A stretch of 64,000 nucleotides of DNA from Aureimonas sp. AU20 (lineage in GTDB: Bacteria > Pseudomonadota > Alphaproteobacteria > Rhizobiales > Rhizobiaceae), in NCBI RefSeq assembly GCF_001442755.1, contig NZ_CP006369.1:1-64000 (forward strand), given 5' to 3'. A program made the translations under genes and the position numbers. The stretch's first letter is position 1. Every line of letters starts with the position of its first letter. The notes beneath the pieces were generated by a model, which made no database searches, had not been told where the DNA came from, and was given only the letters and a program-made list of their open reading frames with translations. Shown piece by piece: positions 1 to 8,267 of the stretch.

Positions 1-4
1 ATGC

Positions 5-43
5 CAGACGGAAAATGGCCGTCTGACGCCGATAGTCCGTCTG
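5..43. promoter_or_regulatory. Repeated operator-like motif upstream of repA
   Basis: CAGACGG (5-11) and CCGTCTG (19-25) form an inverted repeat, and a third copy, CCGTCTG, lies at 37-43, just before the repA start at 60. RepA/RepB proteins of repABC replicons autorepress through sites in this position. The repeats are seen; the operator role is inferred. The promoter itself may extend beyond the window edge. Confidence 0.45.
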
Positions 44-59
44 AGGTTTAGAGAGAGAC

Positions 60-1268
60 ATGAGAGCCGCACGGCCCATCCCCGCTGCCTCACTGAGCGC
101 GACGCAGCGAATCACGCAGCATGCCGAACTCCTGTCGGCGCAGCTGCGCTCGATGCGCGACGCGATGTTTCCGCCGACAGCGCAGAAGAGTTTGCGATCT
201 TTTTCCTCGGGCGAAGTCGCCAAAATCGTCGGCGTTTCCGATGGTTACCTCCGGCAGCTGTCGCTCGACGGGCTCGGACCTGTCCCCACTTTATCCACGG
301 GGGGTCGGCGCTCCTATACACTCGCTCAAATGAACGAGCTTCGAACCTTCCTCTCCCAACATCGACCCAAAGAGGCCCTCGCCTTCGTGCCCCGGCGGCG
401 CGAGGGCGAGAAGCTGCAGGTCCTGGCCGTCGCCAACTTCAAGGGCGGCTCGGCCAAGACGACGACCTCGCTTTATCTCGCGCAGTTCCTGGCGCTGCAG
501 GGCTACCGCGTCCTGGCGGTCGATCTCGACCCGCAGGCCTCGCTTTCGGCCATGTTCGGCTATCAGCCGGAATTCGACATCGGCGAGAACGAGACGCTTT
601 ACGGCGCCATCCGCTATGACGACGACCGGCGCCCGATGCGCGAGGTCATCCGCAAGACCTATTTCGACGGGATCGATCTCGTGCCCGGCAATCTCGAACT
701 CATGGAGTTCGAGCACGAGACCCCGCGCGCCATGATGCGGGGCGATCGCGGCCGCGACATGTTCTTCCGCCGCGTCTCGGGCGTCATCGCCGAGGTCGAG
801 GCGGATTACGACGTGGTGGTCATCGACTGCCCGCCACAACTCGGCTTTCTCACGGTCGGCGCGCTCAACGCCGCTTCGGCTCTACTGGTCACCATCCATC
901 CGCAGATGGTGGATGTCGCGTCCATGAGCCAGTTCCTGCTCATGACCGCAGACCTCATGAGCGTGGTCGAAGATGCCGGCGGCCATCTCGATCTCGACTT
1001 CGTTCGCTATGTCGTGACGCGGCACGATCCCAACGACGTGCCGGAGGCGCAGATCGTGGCGCTGCTGCGCGGTCTGTTCCATCAGGACGTGCTCGCCGCC
1101 ACGGCTTGGAAATCCACGGCCATCGCCAATGCGGGTCTGACCAAGCAGTCGCTCTACGAGCTCGATCGCGGCGCGGTCGGCCGGGCAGCCTATGACCGGG
1201 CGCTGGAGAGCGTCAACGCCGTGAATACGGAAGTCGAAAGCCTGATACAGGGAGCCTGGGGACGATGA
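60..1268 (+). CDS. repA: Plasmid partitioning ATPase RepA (ParA family)
   Basis: A cytoplasmic partition ATPase that segregates the replicon with RepB and represses the rep operon. The 402-residue protein has an N-terminal DNA-binding helix-turn-helix (about 45-95, GEVAKIVGVSDGYLRQL). It is followed by a deviant Walker A motif (FKGGSAKTT, 127-135), the VDLDPQ segment near 154 and a Walker B-like VVVIDCPPQLG near 252. Length and domain order match RepA of repABC plasmids. The ATG at 60 follows a purine-rich GAGAGAGA leader. The stop overlaps the repB start by four bases (ATGA), so translation is coupled. Confidence 0.95.
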   Translation: MRAARPIPAASLSATQRITQHAELLSAQLRSMRDAMFPPTAQKSLRSFSSGEVAKIVGVSDGYLRQLSLDGLGPVPTLSTGGRRSYTLAQMNELRTFLSQHRPKEALAFVPRRREGEKLQVLAVANFKGGSAKTTTSLYLAQFLALQGYRVLAVDLDPQASLSAMFGYQPEFDIGENETLYGAIRYDDDRRPMREVIRKTYFDGIDLVPGNLELMEFEHETPRAMMRGDRGRDMFFRRVSGVIAEVEADYDVVVIDCPPQLGFLTVGALNAASALLVTIHPQMVDVASMSQFLLMTADLMSVVEDAGGHLDLDFVRYVVTRHDPNDVPEAQIVALLRGLFHQDVLAATAWKSTAIANAGLTKQSLYELDRGAVGRAAYDRALESVNAVNTEVESLIQGAWGR

Positions 1269-2290
1269 ACAAGCGCTCCAAGTCGATCGCCTCGATTTTC
1301 GCGACGCGCCCGGAAGCGGACGAGTTGTCATCTGACAACGCGAGCCGGCTGCCGCGCGTCTCGTCGGGTTCGGTGCGGTCCATGAAGGAAAGCTTCAGCC
1401 AGATCGAGCGCGAGAACGAGACGCTGCGCCAGAGCCTGTCGGAAGGCGCGCGCATCGTGGAGATCGATCCGTTTCTGGTCGACCCGTCGCCCTATGCCGA
1501 CCGCATCCCGGACGAGGAGGACGAGGCGTCCTTCGAAGCGCTGGTGGCGTCGATCGCCGAGAGCGGGCAGGAAGTGCCGGTGCTCCTACGCACCCATCCC
1601 CAGGACCCCACGCGGTTTCAGACGGCCTTCGGGCATCGCCGCCTTCGGGCCGCGCGGTCGCTCAACCGTCCGGTGCGCGCCATCGTGCGCGAGATGGACG
1701 ATGAGGCGCTGGCGCTGGCGCAGGGCATCGAAAACTCCGCCCGGCAGGACCTCACCTTCATTGAGCGCGCGGTCTTCGCCGTGCGGCTGGAAGAGGCGGG
1801 GCAGAGCCGGCAGGTGATCGGCCGGGCGCTCAATGTCGACAAGGCCGAGGTGTCCAAGCTCATCACCGTGGCGCGCGCCGTGCCGGAGAATGTGCTGCGC
1901 CATGTCGGCCGCGCGCCCAAGGTCGGCCGCACGCGCTGGCAGGCCATGGCGGAGGCGCTGAAAGGCGAGGGGGCGAGCGATCGCGTCGCCCGCTATCTCT
2001 GGGAGCCGCCATCGGGCCTGTCCTCGGACGAGCGCTTCACCGCACTTCTGGCCGCCGCCAAGCGCAAGGGCGCACGGGCGCCGGTGGAGCGCATGATCCT
2101 CGCCCATTCCGGCCGCCGCGTCGCGACACTGTCCGCCAACGAGCGGGACGCGAAGCTGGTGATCGATCGCGAGCTGGGCCTGGGCTTTGCCGATTTCGTC
2201 GCCCAGCGGCTGCCCGACCTTTTCGCCGCCTACGAGGCCGAGCGCGGCGAGGGATCGCCCGTGCCGGCCAAGGGCGAGACACAATCATGA
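1265..2290 (+). CDS. repB: Plasmid partitioning protein RepB (ParB family)
   Basis: The centromere-binding partner of RepA. The 341 residues include a ParB/sulfiredoxin-type N domain with the GHRRLRAA box near residue 120. A helix-turn-helix (SRQVIGRALNVDKAEVSKLI) follows near 180, and the C-terminal region is typical of RepB. The ATG at 1265 overlaps the repA stop. A 16-bp parS-like palindrome lies inside the first 25 codons. Length is normal for RepB. The downstream gene is not a recognisable RepC. Confidence 0.93.
   Translation: MNKRSKSIASIFATRPEADELSSDNASRLPRVSSGSVRSMKESFSQIERENETLRQSLSEGARIVEIDPFLVDPSPYADRIPDEEDEASFEALVASIAESGQEVPVLLRTHPQDPTRFQTAFGHRRLRAARSLNRPVRAIVREMDDEALALAQGIENSARQDLTFIERAVFAVRLEEAGQSRQVIGRALNVDKAEVSKLITVARAVPENVLRHVGRAPKVGRTRWQAMAEALKGEGASDRVARYLWEPPSGLSSDERFTALLAAAKRKGARAPVERMILAHSGRRVATLSANERDAKLVIDRELGLGFADFVAQRLPDLFAAYEAERGEGSPVPAKGETQS
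1324..1339. promoter_or_regulatory. parS-like centromere site inside repB
   Basis: GTTGTCATCTGACAAC is a perfect inverted repeat (GTTGTCA/TGACAAC, 2-bp spacer). It fits the repABC parS pattern GTTNNC...GNNAAC, with TC instead of GC in the centre. A second near-identical copy lies at 8066. Its location within a coding sequence is unusual but tolerated (residues LSSDN). Confidence 0.65.
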
Positions 2291-2605
2291 CCGCCGCGCG
2301 CGGGACGAGGGGAGGGCGCCTGAGGCTGGCTGCGGCTCCGCTCGTCCTGCGCGGCGATCTTTCACGCTGGGCTCTTCGCCCGGCGGATCACGGAATTGCG
2401 GCTGGATGCCTTCGCGGCGCCCGGCCGTCTTATGTCATCAACAGGGAGACGCCATAGGCAAAGAAAAAGGCCCCGAAGCGGGAGCCGCCGGAGCCTTCAT
2501 CTGTATTCGTCGCTGTTTGCAGGTTTAGCTTCCCCCAACCTCATCGTCAAGTGAATTTGCGGCTTCCCGCCACGGCCTCGCTTTGCCTCGCGCAAGGGGG
2601 ACGCC
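2291..2605. other. repB-initiator intergenic region
   Basis: A 315-bp spacer with no convincing protein gene. It carries the candidate antisense RNA (2464-2515, minus strand). To the right lies a segment (TTTGCGGCTTCCC near 2556) that resembles the conserved leader ahead of repC in repABC plasmids. The initiator start at 2606 is preceded by AAGGGGGA, a good ribosome binding site. Confidence 0.5.
2464..2515 (-). ncRNA. Candidate antisense counter-transcribed RNA (incA-type)
   Basis: On the minus strand there is a -35 TTGACG (2550-2545), a 17-bp spacer and a -10 TAAACC (2527-2522). A short transcript would end at a hairpin (AAGGCTCC pairing with GGGGCCTT, 2497-2467) followed by five T residues. 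This is the arrangement of the ctRNA that limits RepC synthesis in repABC replicons. Transcription start and function are inferred. Confidence 0.55.
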
Positions 2606-3457
2606 ATGACGGACCATCAAACCCGCACGCCTGGACGCGTGCGCGGACCGATCCTTGCCTGTCTATCAGGGGCAAGTGACGGAACGCAGACACTTGCGCC
2701 CGAGCCAGCGGACGCAGCCGGGCCGCATCCCGACTTTCTTGCCCGCGCCGCGATCTGGCGCGACCAGGCGGCGGGCCTCTTGTCGCTCGCCGAGGCGCGC
2801 CTGCGCTCGGCCGCTATCGGGCGCGAGCCGGCGGGTGAGGCCACGCGTGCGCCTCGCTCCAGAGCGCCGCGCCAAGCCCCGGTCCCGCGTCCGCGCCACA
2901 GCCGGCCCGCGCCGCAGGAAAGCCGGCAATACGCGCAGCCCATGGCCACCACCGCCGCGCGCGACGACCGGCTGACCCCGCACGCCAAGGCCTTTCTCCA
3001 GGTCCTTCGCGCCCGCTGCGGCAAGACGCGCGAGACCACCATCACCAAGGGCACTGCGGGCAACATCATGTCGCGCTCGCCCCGCACCATCCGCCGCTAT
3101 CTCGTGGACCTCGTGCGCTTCGGCTATATCGAGCTCAAGACCCGCTGCAACGCACGCGGCCTCCATCTCGGTCTCACCGTCACGCTTACCGAACGCGTCC
3201 TGCCATTCTTTGAGGAGGCGAGGGGGCTGGCGCGCTGGCTGGCGGAAACACCCAAGGCGCTGTTCCAGCCTTTCGGCGGGATGATCGACACTACACGCGG
3301 CCAGTTTGGGGCTTCGGGGGTGACAGTCCTGTCATCCAAAAACCAGTCTCAAATCAATTCTTCTATCGTTCTGAGCGAAATTCCGGAGGGGCAGCGCTTG
3401 AGAGGTACGATGGGGCTTTGGAAAAAGAAGGAAAGCGCTATCACCGGCAAAATGTAA
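2606..3457 (+). CDS. Probable replication initiator with winged-helix domain (not a typical RepC)
   Basis: The 283-residue protein sits exactly where repC should be but lacks the roughly 400-residue length and the usual N terminus of RepC. Residues 1-120 are Pro/Arg-rich and probably disordered. Residues 125-205 look like a winged helix (TPHAKAFLQVLRARCGKT, then SRSPRTIRRYLVDLVRFGYI). The tail is Ser/Asn/Gln-rich. The ATG follows AAGGGGGA. Local AT content rises near the end, and the gene carries a palindrome at 3321-3334, as expected if the origin lies inside it. The initiator role is inferred from position. Alternatives are a truncated or transcription-regulator-like protein, with RepC encoded elsewhere. 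Confidence 0.6.
   Translation: MTDHQTRTPGRVRGPILACLSGASDGTQTLAPEPADAAGPHPDFLARAAIWRDQAAGLLSLAEARLRSAAIGREPAGEATRAPRSRAPRQAPVPRPRHSRPAPQESRQYAQPMATTAARDDRLTPHAKAFLQVLRARCGKTRETTITKGTAGNIMSRSPRTIRRYLVDLVRFGYIELKTRCNARGLHLGLTVTLTERVLPFFEEARGLARWLAETPKALFQPFGGMIDTTRGQFGASGVTVLSSKNQSQINSSIVLSEIPEGQRLRGTMGLWKKKESAITGKM
3321..3334. repeat. Perfect palindrome in the initiator gene
   Basis: TGACAGTCCTGTCA is a 6+2+6 inverted repeat inside the 3' part of the initiator gene. It is a candidate initiator-binding or origin element. No function is shown by the sequence alone. Confidence 0.4.
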
Positions 3458-3458
3458 G

Positions 3459-3470
3459 CCCTGATCAGGG
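3459..3470. repeat. 12-bp palindrome just after the initiator stop
   Basis: CCCTGATCAGGG starts two bases after the TAA stop and leads into AT-richer DNA (GGGTTTAACACGG, TTTTTGACGG). It is a possible origin element or attenuator. It is not a Rho-independent terminator, because no stable loop or T-run follows. Confidence 0.35.
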
Positions 3471-3664
3471 TTTAACACGGTTTTTGACGGTTCAAGCGTT
3501 GCTGCCTGAAGGCAGTGCGCCGGCGAAGCTTGGCGGTTTAATGGGTTCGGATACTTCGAGGAAGGTCGAACAACGGGATGGCTTGCGCACGAAAAAGCGC
3601 AGCGACCTCGGAGGGTGGCTGCGCTCTTGTGACGATGGAAGAAGAGGAGCGTTGCGCCGACGGA

Positions 3665-5173
3665 TCAGCCTTCCGTCACGCCGCCGCTCTCCAACCGACC
3701 GTCCGCGATGGCCTTCACCAACGCCTCGTGGTCGGCGGCGTTCTGATCGCCATAGGTCTCCGCCCACTCGGCCAGCGCCTCGTCAAAACCGTGGTTTTCC
3801 TTGCCGCCGCAATAGCCGGAGATGGCGGCGGCGTCTCCGGTTCGCGCATGAGCGCGGGCGAGAAGGGCGCCGTAGCCGAAGGCGAAGAAGGAGAGCGAAC
3901 GACCGCCGAGCAGCGCATGGGGGATTTCGCCCTTCATGTTCTTCATCTGCCGGACGTAGAAGGGCCGGTCGCCGATCGTGGTCCAGCCGAGCAGGGGGTC
4001 GCCCACGGCCTGGAGCAAGCGCTGGCCATAGACGACGCGCGCGCCCTCGTGCGAGCCGTAGGGCTCGGGGAGGGGCGAGACATAGGGCGCGTGGGCGGGG
4101 GCGACGGCTTCCTTGACCTGAAGGAACAAGGCGTCCTGATCGGAATTGCCGAAGAGCAGCGCGAGATAGGCGCGCGTGCCGACGCTGCCGACGCCGACCA
4201 CGCGGTGGACGACATCCACGACATGGTAGCGGCTGAGCATGAAGCGGCGCTCGCGCGGCAGGGACTCGGCGTAGAGCTCCAAGCCCGAGATCACGGCGTC
4301 GCGGGTCGCGTCGTCGATGCCGGCCAGGATCGGCGGATCGAGCCGAAACCGCCAGCCGCCGTCGACCTGCCGCTCGCCGACCTTTTCGAGAAGGCTCGCA
4401 TTGTCGCGCCGGCGCGCTTTCTCCACCGCCTTGCGCAGGACGGTCTGCGACGCCGCGTCGATCTCGATGCCGTCGAAATCGAGCTGGTCGGCCCGGGCGG
4501 CGCGATGCCAGACATCGATCGGCCCGCGCGGGGCGAGATCGGCCATGGAGCGGCGATAGCCCTCGACACAGCTGCGCACGATCCGGCCGCGCTCGTCCCG
4601 GCCGATCTCCTGCTCGCGGGCGACCACGTTGAGACTGGCGACCAGACGCTTGAGGTCCCACTCCCAGGGGCCGATCGTCACTTCGTCGAAATCGTTGAGA
4701 TCCAGAACGACATCGCGCTGCGGCGTGCCGAACAGGCCGAAATTGCAGATATGCGCATCGCCGTTCATGACGACTTCGATGCCGCTCGACGGGCTGCGCG
4801 AGAGGTCGAAGGCCATGATGCTGGCGGCCCCGCGCAGAAAGGCGAAGGGGGATTGCGCCATGCGCGCCGTGCGCAGCGGCACGAGCCGGGCCTGACGCCC
4901 CTCGTTGGAGCGGATGATGAGATCGACGGGATCGGGGCGGCCATCGAGCGAGACACCCTCGGCATGGAGCGCGTGCGGGATCGACGCGCGCAGGCGCTTG
5001 CCGGCGGTGCGACGGCGCTCCCAGGGCTCGCCCTTGGCGCGAAGATCGATGCGGGGAAAGGCCTCGGCGGGCGCCAGCACGACGCGCGTCGGCTCGGGCG
5101 CGCGGACCGCGCCCTCCGGCTCCAGCGGCTCGGCGACGGGCTCGAAAGTCGATGATTGATAGTCGAGATCCAT
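3665..5173 (-). CDS. DUF2252 family protein
   Basis: A 502-residue protein of the DUF2252 family, uncharacterised soluble proteins with a distant kinase/aminoglycoside-phosphotransferase-like fold. Visible family blocks are GKRLRASIPHALHAEG at the start, FLRGAASIMAFDL, NGDAHICNFGLFGTP (the probable catalytic loop), and DLNDFDEVTIGPWEWDLKRL. The ATG at 5173 is preferred over an upstream TTG (5182) and lies downstream of a GGAG. The gene stands alone between the rep module and a 507-bp spacer. Substrate unknown. Confidence 0.85.
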   Translation of the reverse strand: MDLDYQSSTFEPVAEPLEPEGAVRAPEPTRVVLAPAEAFPRIDLRAKGEPWERRRTAGKRLRASIPHALHAEGVSLDGRPDPVDLIIRSNEGRQARLVPLRTARMAQSPFAFLRGAASIMAFDLSRSPSSGIEVVMNGDAHICNFGLFGTPQRDVVLDLNDFDEVTIGPWEWDLKRLVASLNVVAREQEIGRDERGRIVRSCVEGYRRSMADLAPRGPIDVWHRAARADQLDFDGIEIDAASQTVLRKAVEKARRRDNASLLEKVGERQVDGGWRFRLDPPILAGIDDATRDAVISGLELYAESLPRERRFMLSRYHVVDVVHRVVGVGSVGTRAYLALLFGNSDQDALFLQVKEAVAPAHAPYVSPLPEPYGSHEGARVVYGQRLLQAVGDPLLGWTTIGDRPFYVRQMKNMKGEIPHALLGGRSLSFFAFGYGALLARAHARTGDAAAISGYCGGKENHGFDEALAEWAETYGDQNAADHEALVKAIADGRLESGGVTEG

Positions 5174-5680
5174 GACGCCCAAACTCCACTGCCACCAGCA
5201 GGAACAGAGCGCCGATCACGCAAACGTCAAGACAGGCAGGACCGATGGCCGCAAGCGTGGAACCGGTCGGAAGCGCTTCGAAGCGGGGCGGGGAGACATC
5301 GCGGCAAGGTGCTCACGATGACTCTGAGGCGGCTCATTGGGATGCGTCGGCAGGTAAGCGGCATGACGGGTCTTCGGAACTGGGTAAGAAACCTACGGGC
5401 GAAGAATGGCGAAAGATTTCGTTCGCTGACGAGAAGCGCAACCAATGCCAGTGTCGCCGCTCGGCTTTGGCGCCGACGTGATCTGACAAGGAAGCTGCCG
5501 GTAGCTGCCCGTCAGGGCTTGTGCAGGACTCCCAGACTGCCACGGCAATGGGTTGTTTCAACGCGACAAGTTGTGAGCGAGAGCCGTTTACTGAAAGAGA
5601 AGGGCCGAAGCCTCGCAATATGACAGCGGCGGAGAATAGTCAGACACCTCAGCCCACCGTTTCCATTCCACCGGAAACCC
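5174..5680. other. Intergenic region, no gene recognised
   Basis: A 507-bp spacer between two minus-strand genes. Short open frames cross it, but none has a ribosome binding site or protein-like composition. No terminator or repeat stands out. Confidence 0.5.
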
Positions 5681-6328
5681 TCAGCGCAGGAACCCTTCCG
5701 CCTCGAAAACCTCCCAATCCTTCAACTCCGATCGGCCGGTCTTGCCACGCGCCGCGCGGGGCTTGCGCTTTGAAGCCTTCGCTTCCCCGGACTTGGCCGC
5801 CGCGCGCGTCTGGGCCGCCTTGCCGGCGGCGCGGGCGCGGTTCTCCGCGCTGGCCTCGGCGTCGGCCTCCCGCCAGAGCGCCGGCAGGTCGCGGTCGAGA
5901 CAGTCCTCGATCTCCTTGGGATCGAAAACGTGGAAGGTGACGGCCTTGGCGCGCCCGCGCAGCTTCACGGTTCGCGTGCCGGCGCTGCGCAGGCGACCGT
6001 CCTTGGTCCATTTCAGCCGCTCGCGCGGCAGGATCGTGAGAATGTCCTCCACCTCGCCGGGCAGAACGGGGAGGGACGCGACCCCGGCGAGCACATCCGC
6101 CACGACAGCCGCGCCCGTCTCGAAGCTTGGCGCTTCGCTGGCCGGCAGGCTGAAACGGATCGACCCCGCCTCGACCTCCAACGCCGCCCGAAGGGGAAAG
6201 GGCAGGCGGGCGCGGATTTCGCGCTCGATCCCCTTGGCGCGCACGGCGGAGCCCAGCGCGGCGGCCAGCGGAAAGGGCCATTCGCGCGAGAGCGGAGGTG
6301 CGGGGGTCTTTGCCTCTTCTGTCGTCAT
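5681..6328 (-). CDS. Hypothetical protein with basic C-terminal tail
   Basis: A 215-residue protein of unrecognised family. The ordered part (about 10-130) contains EVEDILTILPRERLKWTKDG and FHVFDPKEIEDCLDRDLPALWREA. Residues 140-200 form an Ala/Lys/Arg-rich tail, probably disordered and possibly nucleic-acid binding. The ATG at 6328 (MTTEEAKTP) is chosen because the sequence upstream is Arg-rich and unlike a protein. No operon partner is evident. Function is not inferred. Confidence 0.6.
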   Translation of the reverse strand: MTTEEAKTPAPPLSREWPFPLAAALGSAVRAKGIEREIRARLPFPLRAALEVEAGSIRFSLPASEAPSFETGAAVVADVLAGVASLPVLPGEVEDILTILPRERLKWTKDGRLRSAGTRTVKLRGRAKAVTFHVFDPKEIEDCLDRDLPALWREADAEASAENRARAAGKAAQTRAAAKSGEAKASKRKPRAARGKTGRSELKDWEVFEAEGFLR

Positions 6329-6664
6329 GGCGGGGAAACGCGGAGGCAGGCCGGTTCTTTCCCTCCGGCGGTTCGGTTCGGCCAGGGTTTTTGCTCGACG
6401 CCTTCGATCTGCTTTATTCCGATAATTCGGTGGGAAACGGCACATAAGTATTTTCAACTTGGGCTAGGCACGACTCTTCTCAGAACGGGTGTAATCGCTC
6501 GATGACGGAAGATGGATTGGTTCCGAAAATAAAAAAGAACTTATCGTTTGTATCTCCGTGCACTTTCTCTATGCTAAATTTGAGAGCGTCGATGTCTATC
6601 GCACGGGCGGGTTCGCCCCTTCGATGATTGGATTCCGATCCGTCCGTTCTCATGGAGAACAGCC
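6329..6664. other. Intergenic promoter region
   Basis: A 336-bp spacer between divergent genes, locally AT-rich around 6510-6580 (AAAATAAAAAAGAAC). It probably holds the promoter of the small gene at 6665. A weak extracytoplasmic-stress-type match (GAAC, 16 bp, CGTG) is present but has mismatches in both elements and is not called as a site. Confidence 0.4.
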
Positions 6665-6883
6665 ATGTTCGGATATCAAGGCGGCGAGAGCGACCAGACG
6701 GTCGCCCGCAAACGCACCTATTTGACAGAAGCTCAGTCGCGCTGGCCCTTTCTGACGCGCTACGACCTCACCACGATCCACAACGAGCAGCAACTCGCCA
6801 GCATGGTTCGCGACCGATCCGGCCACACCAAGAGCGACGCCGACGCGGAGGTCCATGCCTGGATGGAAGGCAAGAGTTTCTAG
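6665..6883 (+). CDS. Small CsbD-like stress protein
   Basis: A 72-residue acidic/polar protein with the ATG 6-10 nt after GGAGAA. The pattern W-x-x-LT-x-x-DL-x-x-I...L (WPFLTRYDLTTIHNEQQLASMV) and a C-terminal A-x-x-EVHAWM resemble the small CsbD-like general-stress proteins. Overall identity looks low. A role in stress adaptation is inferred from this resemblance only. The gene stands alone with its own promoter region. Confidence 0.6.
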   Translation: MFGYQGGESDQTVARKRTYLTEAQSRWPFLTRYDLTTIHNEQQLASMVRDRSGHTKSDADAEVHAWMEGKSF

Positions 6884-6964
6884 GCTTCGCATCCGCCAGC
6901 GTCCTGAAACCTGGGCGGTGCGGGACTTCGTCCCGCCGTGCGCCTCTTCTGGGAAAGACCTGCC

Positions 6965-7174
6965 ATGACCCGTCTTCACGATCTCCACGTCGCCGCCGAC
7001 CGGCATTTCACGGCGCGCCCTTCGCCGGGCGGCCCCTCCACCTTCGACGCGGTGCGGATGGCGAGCGCGGCAACGCGCGCCAAGGCCGTCAAGCTGCGGC
7101 AGGTCCGCATGGAGCGGGAGGATCAGGCGTCCGCCATCTGCCTTCCGGACCTGTCCGTGAGGGCGCCGCGTTGA
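6965..7174 (+). CDS. Small hypothetical protein
   Basis: A 69-residue basic protein starting MTRLHDLHVAADRHF, with no family recognised. The ATG at 6965 follows a GGGAAAGA ribosome binding site. Its stop overlaps a TTG in the frame of the next gene (TTGA at 7171-7174), which suggests a translationally coupled pair. Low complexity keeps confidence modest. Confidence 0.45.
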   Translation: MTRLHDLHVAADRHFTARPSPGGPSTFDAVRMASAATRAKAVKLRQVRMEREDQASAICLPDLSVRAPR

Positions 7175-7710
7175 CGCGCGCGGCGAAGACGGCGGTCCCC
7201 GTCATGAGCGCGGCCGAGCGGACGGGCGGGGGTCGCCCGCCCGGCTTCGGCGCGGAGGCCGACGTGTTCTGGTCCCTGTCCGGGCGGCGGCTGCTGCCGA
7301 GGGGCGCGATGCGCTTTCGCAAGTTCGCCTCGCTGGAGGACGCGGTGCGTTTCGTGGTGCTGGACAAGGGCGAGCCGCGCTTTCAATGCGTGATCGACAC
7401 CGACACCGCGCGCTACGAAGGCCGCGAGATCGAGGATCTCTACGGCCGCCCCGACTTTCCCGCCGAGCCGATCGCGCCGAAACCGCAGGCCCGCCGCTTC
7501 TGCCAAGGGCTATGGGGTCCCAAGCGCCTGCCGCGCTATGCCGCCGACCGGGACGATGTCGGAACCTGGACAGTGAGCCTCATCGCCACACGGCAGGCGG
7601 TGTCAATCCGCGACGTTTCCATGACCCGCATGAGCCGGGGCGAGGCCGAACGCATGACCCGCGTTCTCAACAGCGCCGACGAGCAGGACATGCTCGTGAT
7701 GGGGCCGTGA
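7171..7710 (+). CDS. Hypothetical protein, coupled to the preceding small gene
   Basis: A 179-residue protein if it starts at the overlapping TTG (7171), or 168 residues from the ATG at 7204. The core reads as a compact globular protein: AMRFRKFASLEDAVRFVVLDKGEP, then YEGREIEDLYGRPDFP, then a C-terminal MTRMSRGEAERMTRVLNSADEQDM. No catalytic motif or membrane segment is seen and the family is not recognised. Overlap with the gene before it suggests joint expression. Confidence 0.55.
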   Translation: MTRAAKTAVPVMSAAERTGGGRPPGFGAEADVFWSLSGRRLLPRGAMRFRKFASLEDAVRFVVLDKGEPRFQCVIDTDTARYEGREIEDLYGRPDFPAEPIAPKPQARRFCQGLWGPKRLPRYAADRDDVGTWTVSLIATRQAVSIRDVSMTRMSRGEAERMTRVLNSADEQDMLVMGP

Positions 7711-8267
7711 GAGGGCGGCGACATTCGCACTTCTCTTCTGCGAACATTCATCGACCTCGCGCTCCGGCTTCGGCAGGGCGCGGGGTTTTTGTTTGAGCGG
7801 AGTGGGTTGAGGCGGAATGCCATGTCTGCGAGCGGGAGCAGGCGTCGCGACCGGGAAGGGGAGCGAACGGCGAGTTCGCCTTCGCCTTCCTGGCTTCTGA
7901 TCTGCGCGCCGCGAGTTTCCTCGCTCAGGCCTTCGGGTTCAGAAAGCTCGTCTCGCCTTTGGTCGGGATGGATCGCATCGAAAACCAAATCAACCCGGCA
8001 GGCGCTCCGTGGCCCATTTCAATATGTAATGCTTATAGGTTGCATGGTGCGCGCGCAAAGAATCAGTTGTCATCGGACAACGTGAGTCGCTGCGTGTCGA
8101 TGGAGGTTCGAAGCCGTCAGACGTGAGCGCTTCACGCCCTCCGTACTCTCGACCGCTTCATCTCAGACAGTCCGCTGACGACCGCAGGGTTGACTTGCTC
8201 CCTGGGAGGGTGAAGGCGGCACCGCGCGCCGCCATCCCGTTTGCCGATGATCTCCGTCCCATCTCCT
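7711..8267. other. Intergenic region with second parS-like site
   Basis: A 557-bp spacer between convergent genes. Apart from the parS-like site at 8066-8081 it shows no convincing gene or terminator. Reading frames across it are Arg/Ser-rich and lack ribosome binding sites. Confidence 0.5.
8066..8081. promoter_or_regulatory. Second parS-like centromere site
   Basis: GTTGTCATCGGACAAC differs at one base from the site inside repB (1324-1339) and keeps both GTTGTC/GACAAC arms. Unlike the first copy, it is intergenic. The pair brackets about 6.7 kb next to the rep genes, consistent with a multi-site centromere recognised by RepB. Confidence 0.6.

Noticed and set aside
289..299. DnaA-box-like TTATCCACG inside repA
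   Set aside because: A single copy with a mismatch to TTATCCACA in coding DNA; no cluster.
3578..5155. Long open frame antisense to the DUF2252 gene
   Set aside because: High-GC codon bias opens the opposite strand. The product has no family motif, while the minus strand encodes clear DUF2252 blocks.
6520..6560. EcfG-type stress promoter before the CsbD-like gene
   Set aside because: The best match (GAAC, 16 bp, CGTG) has mismatches in both elements.
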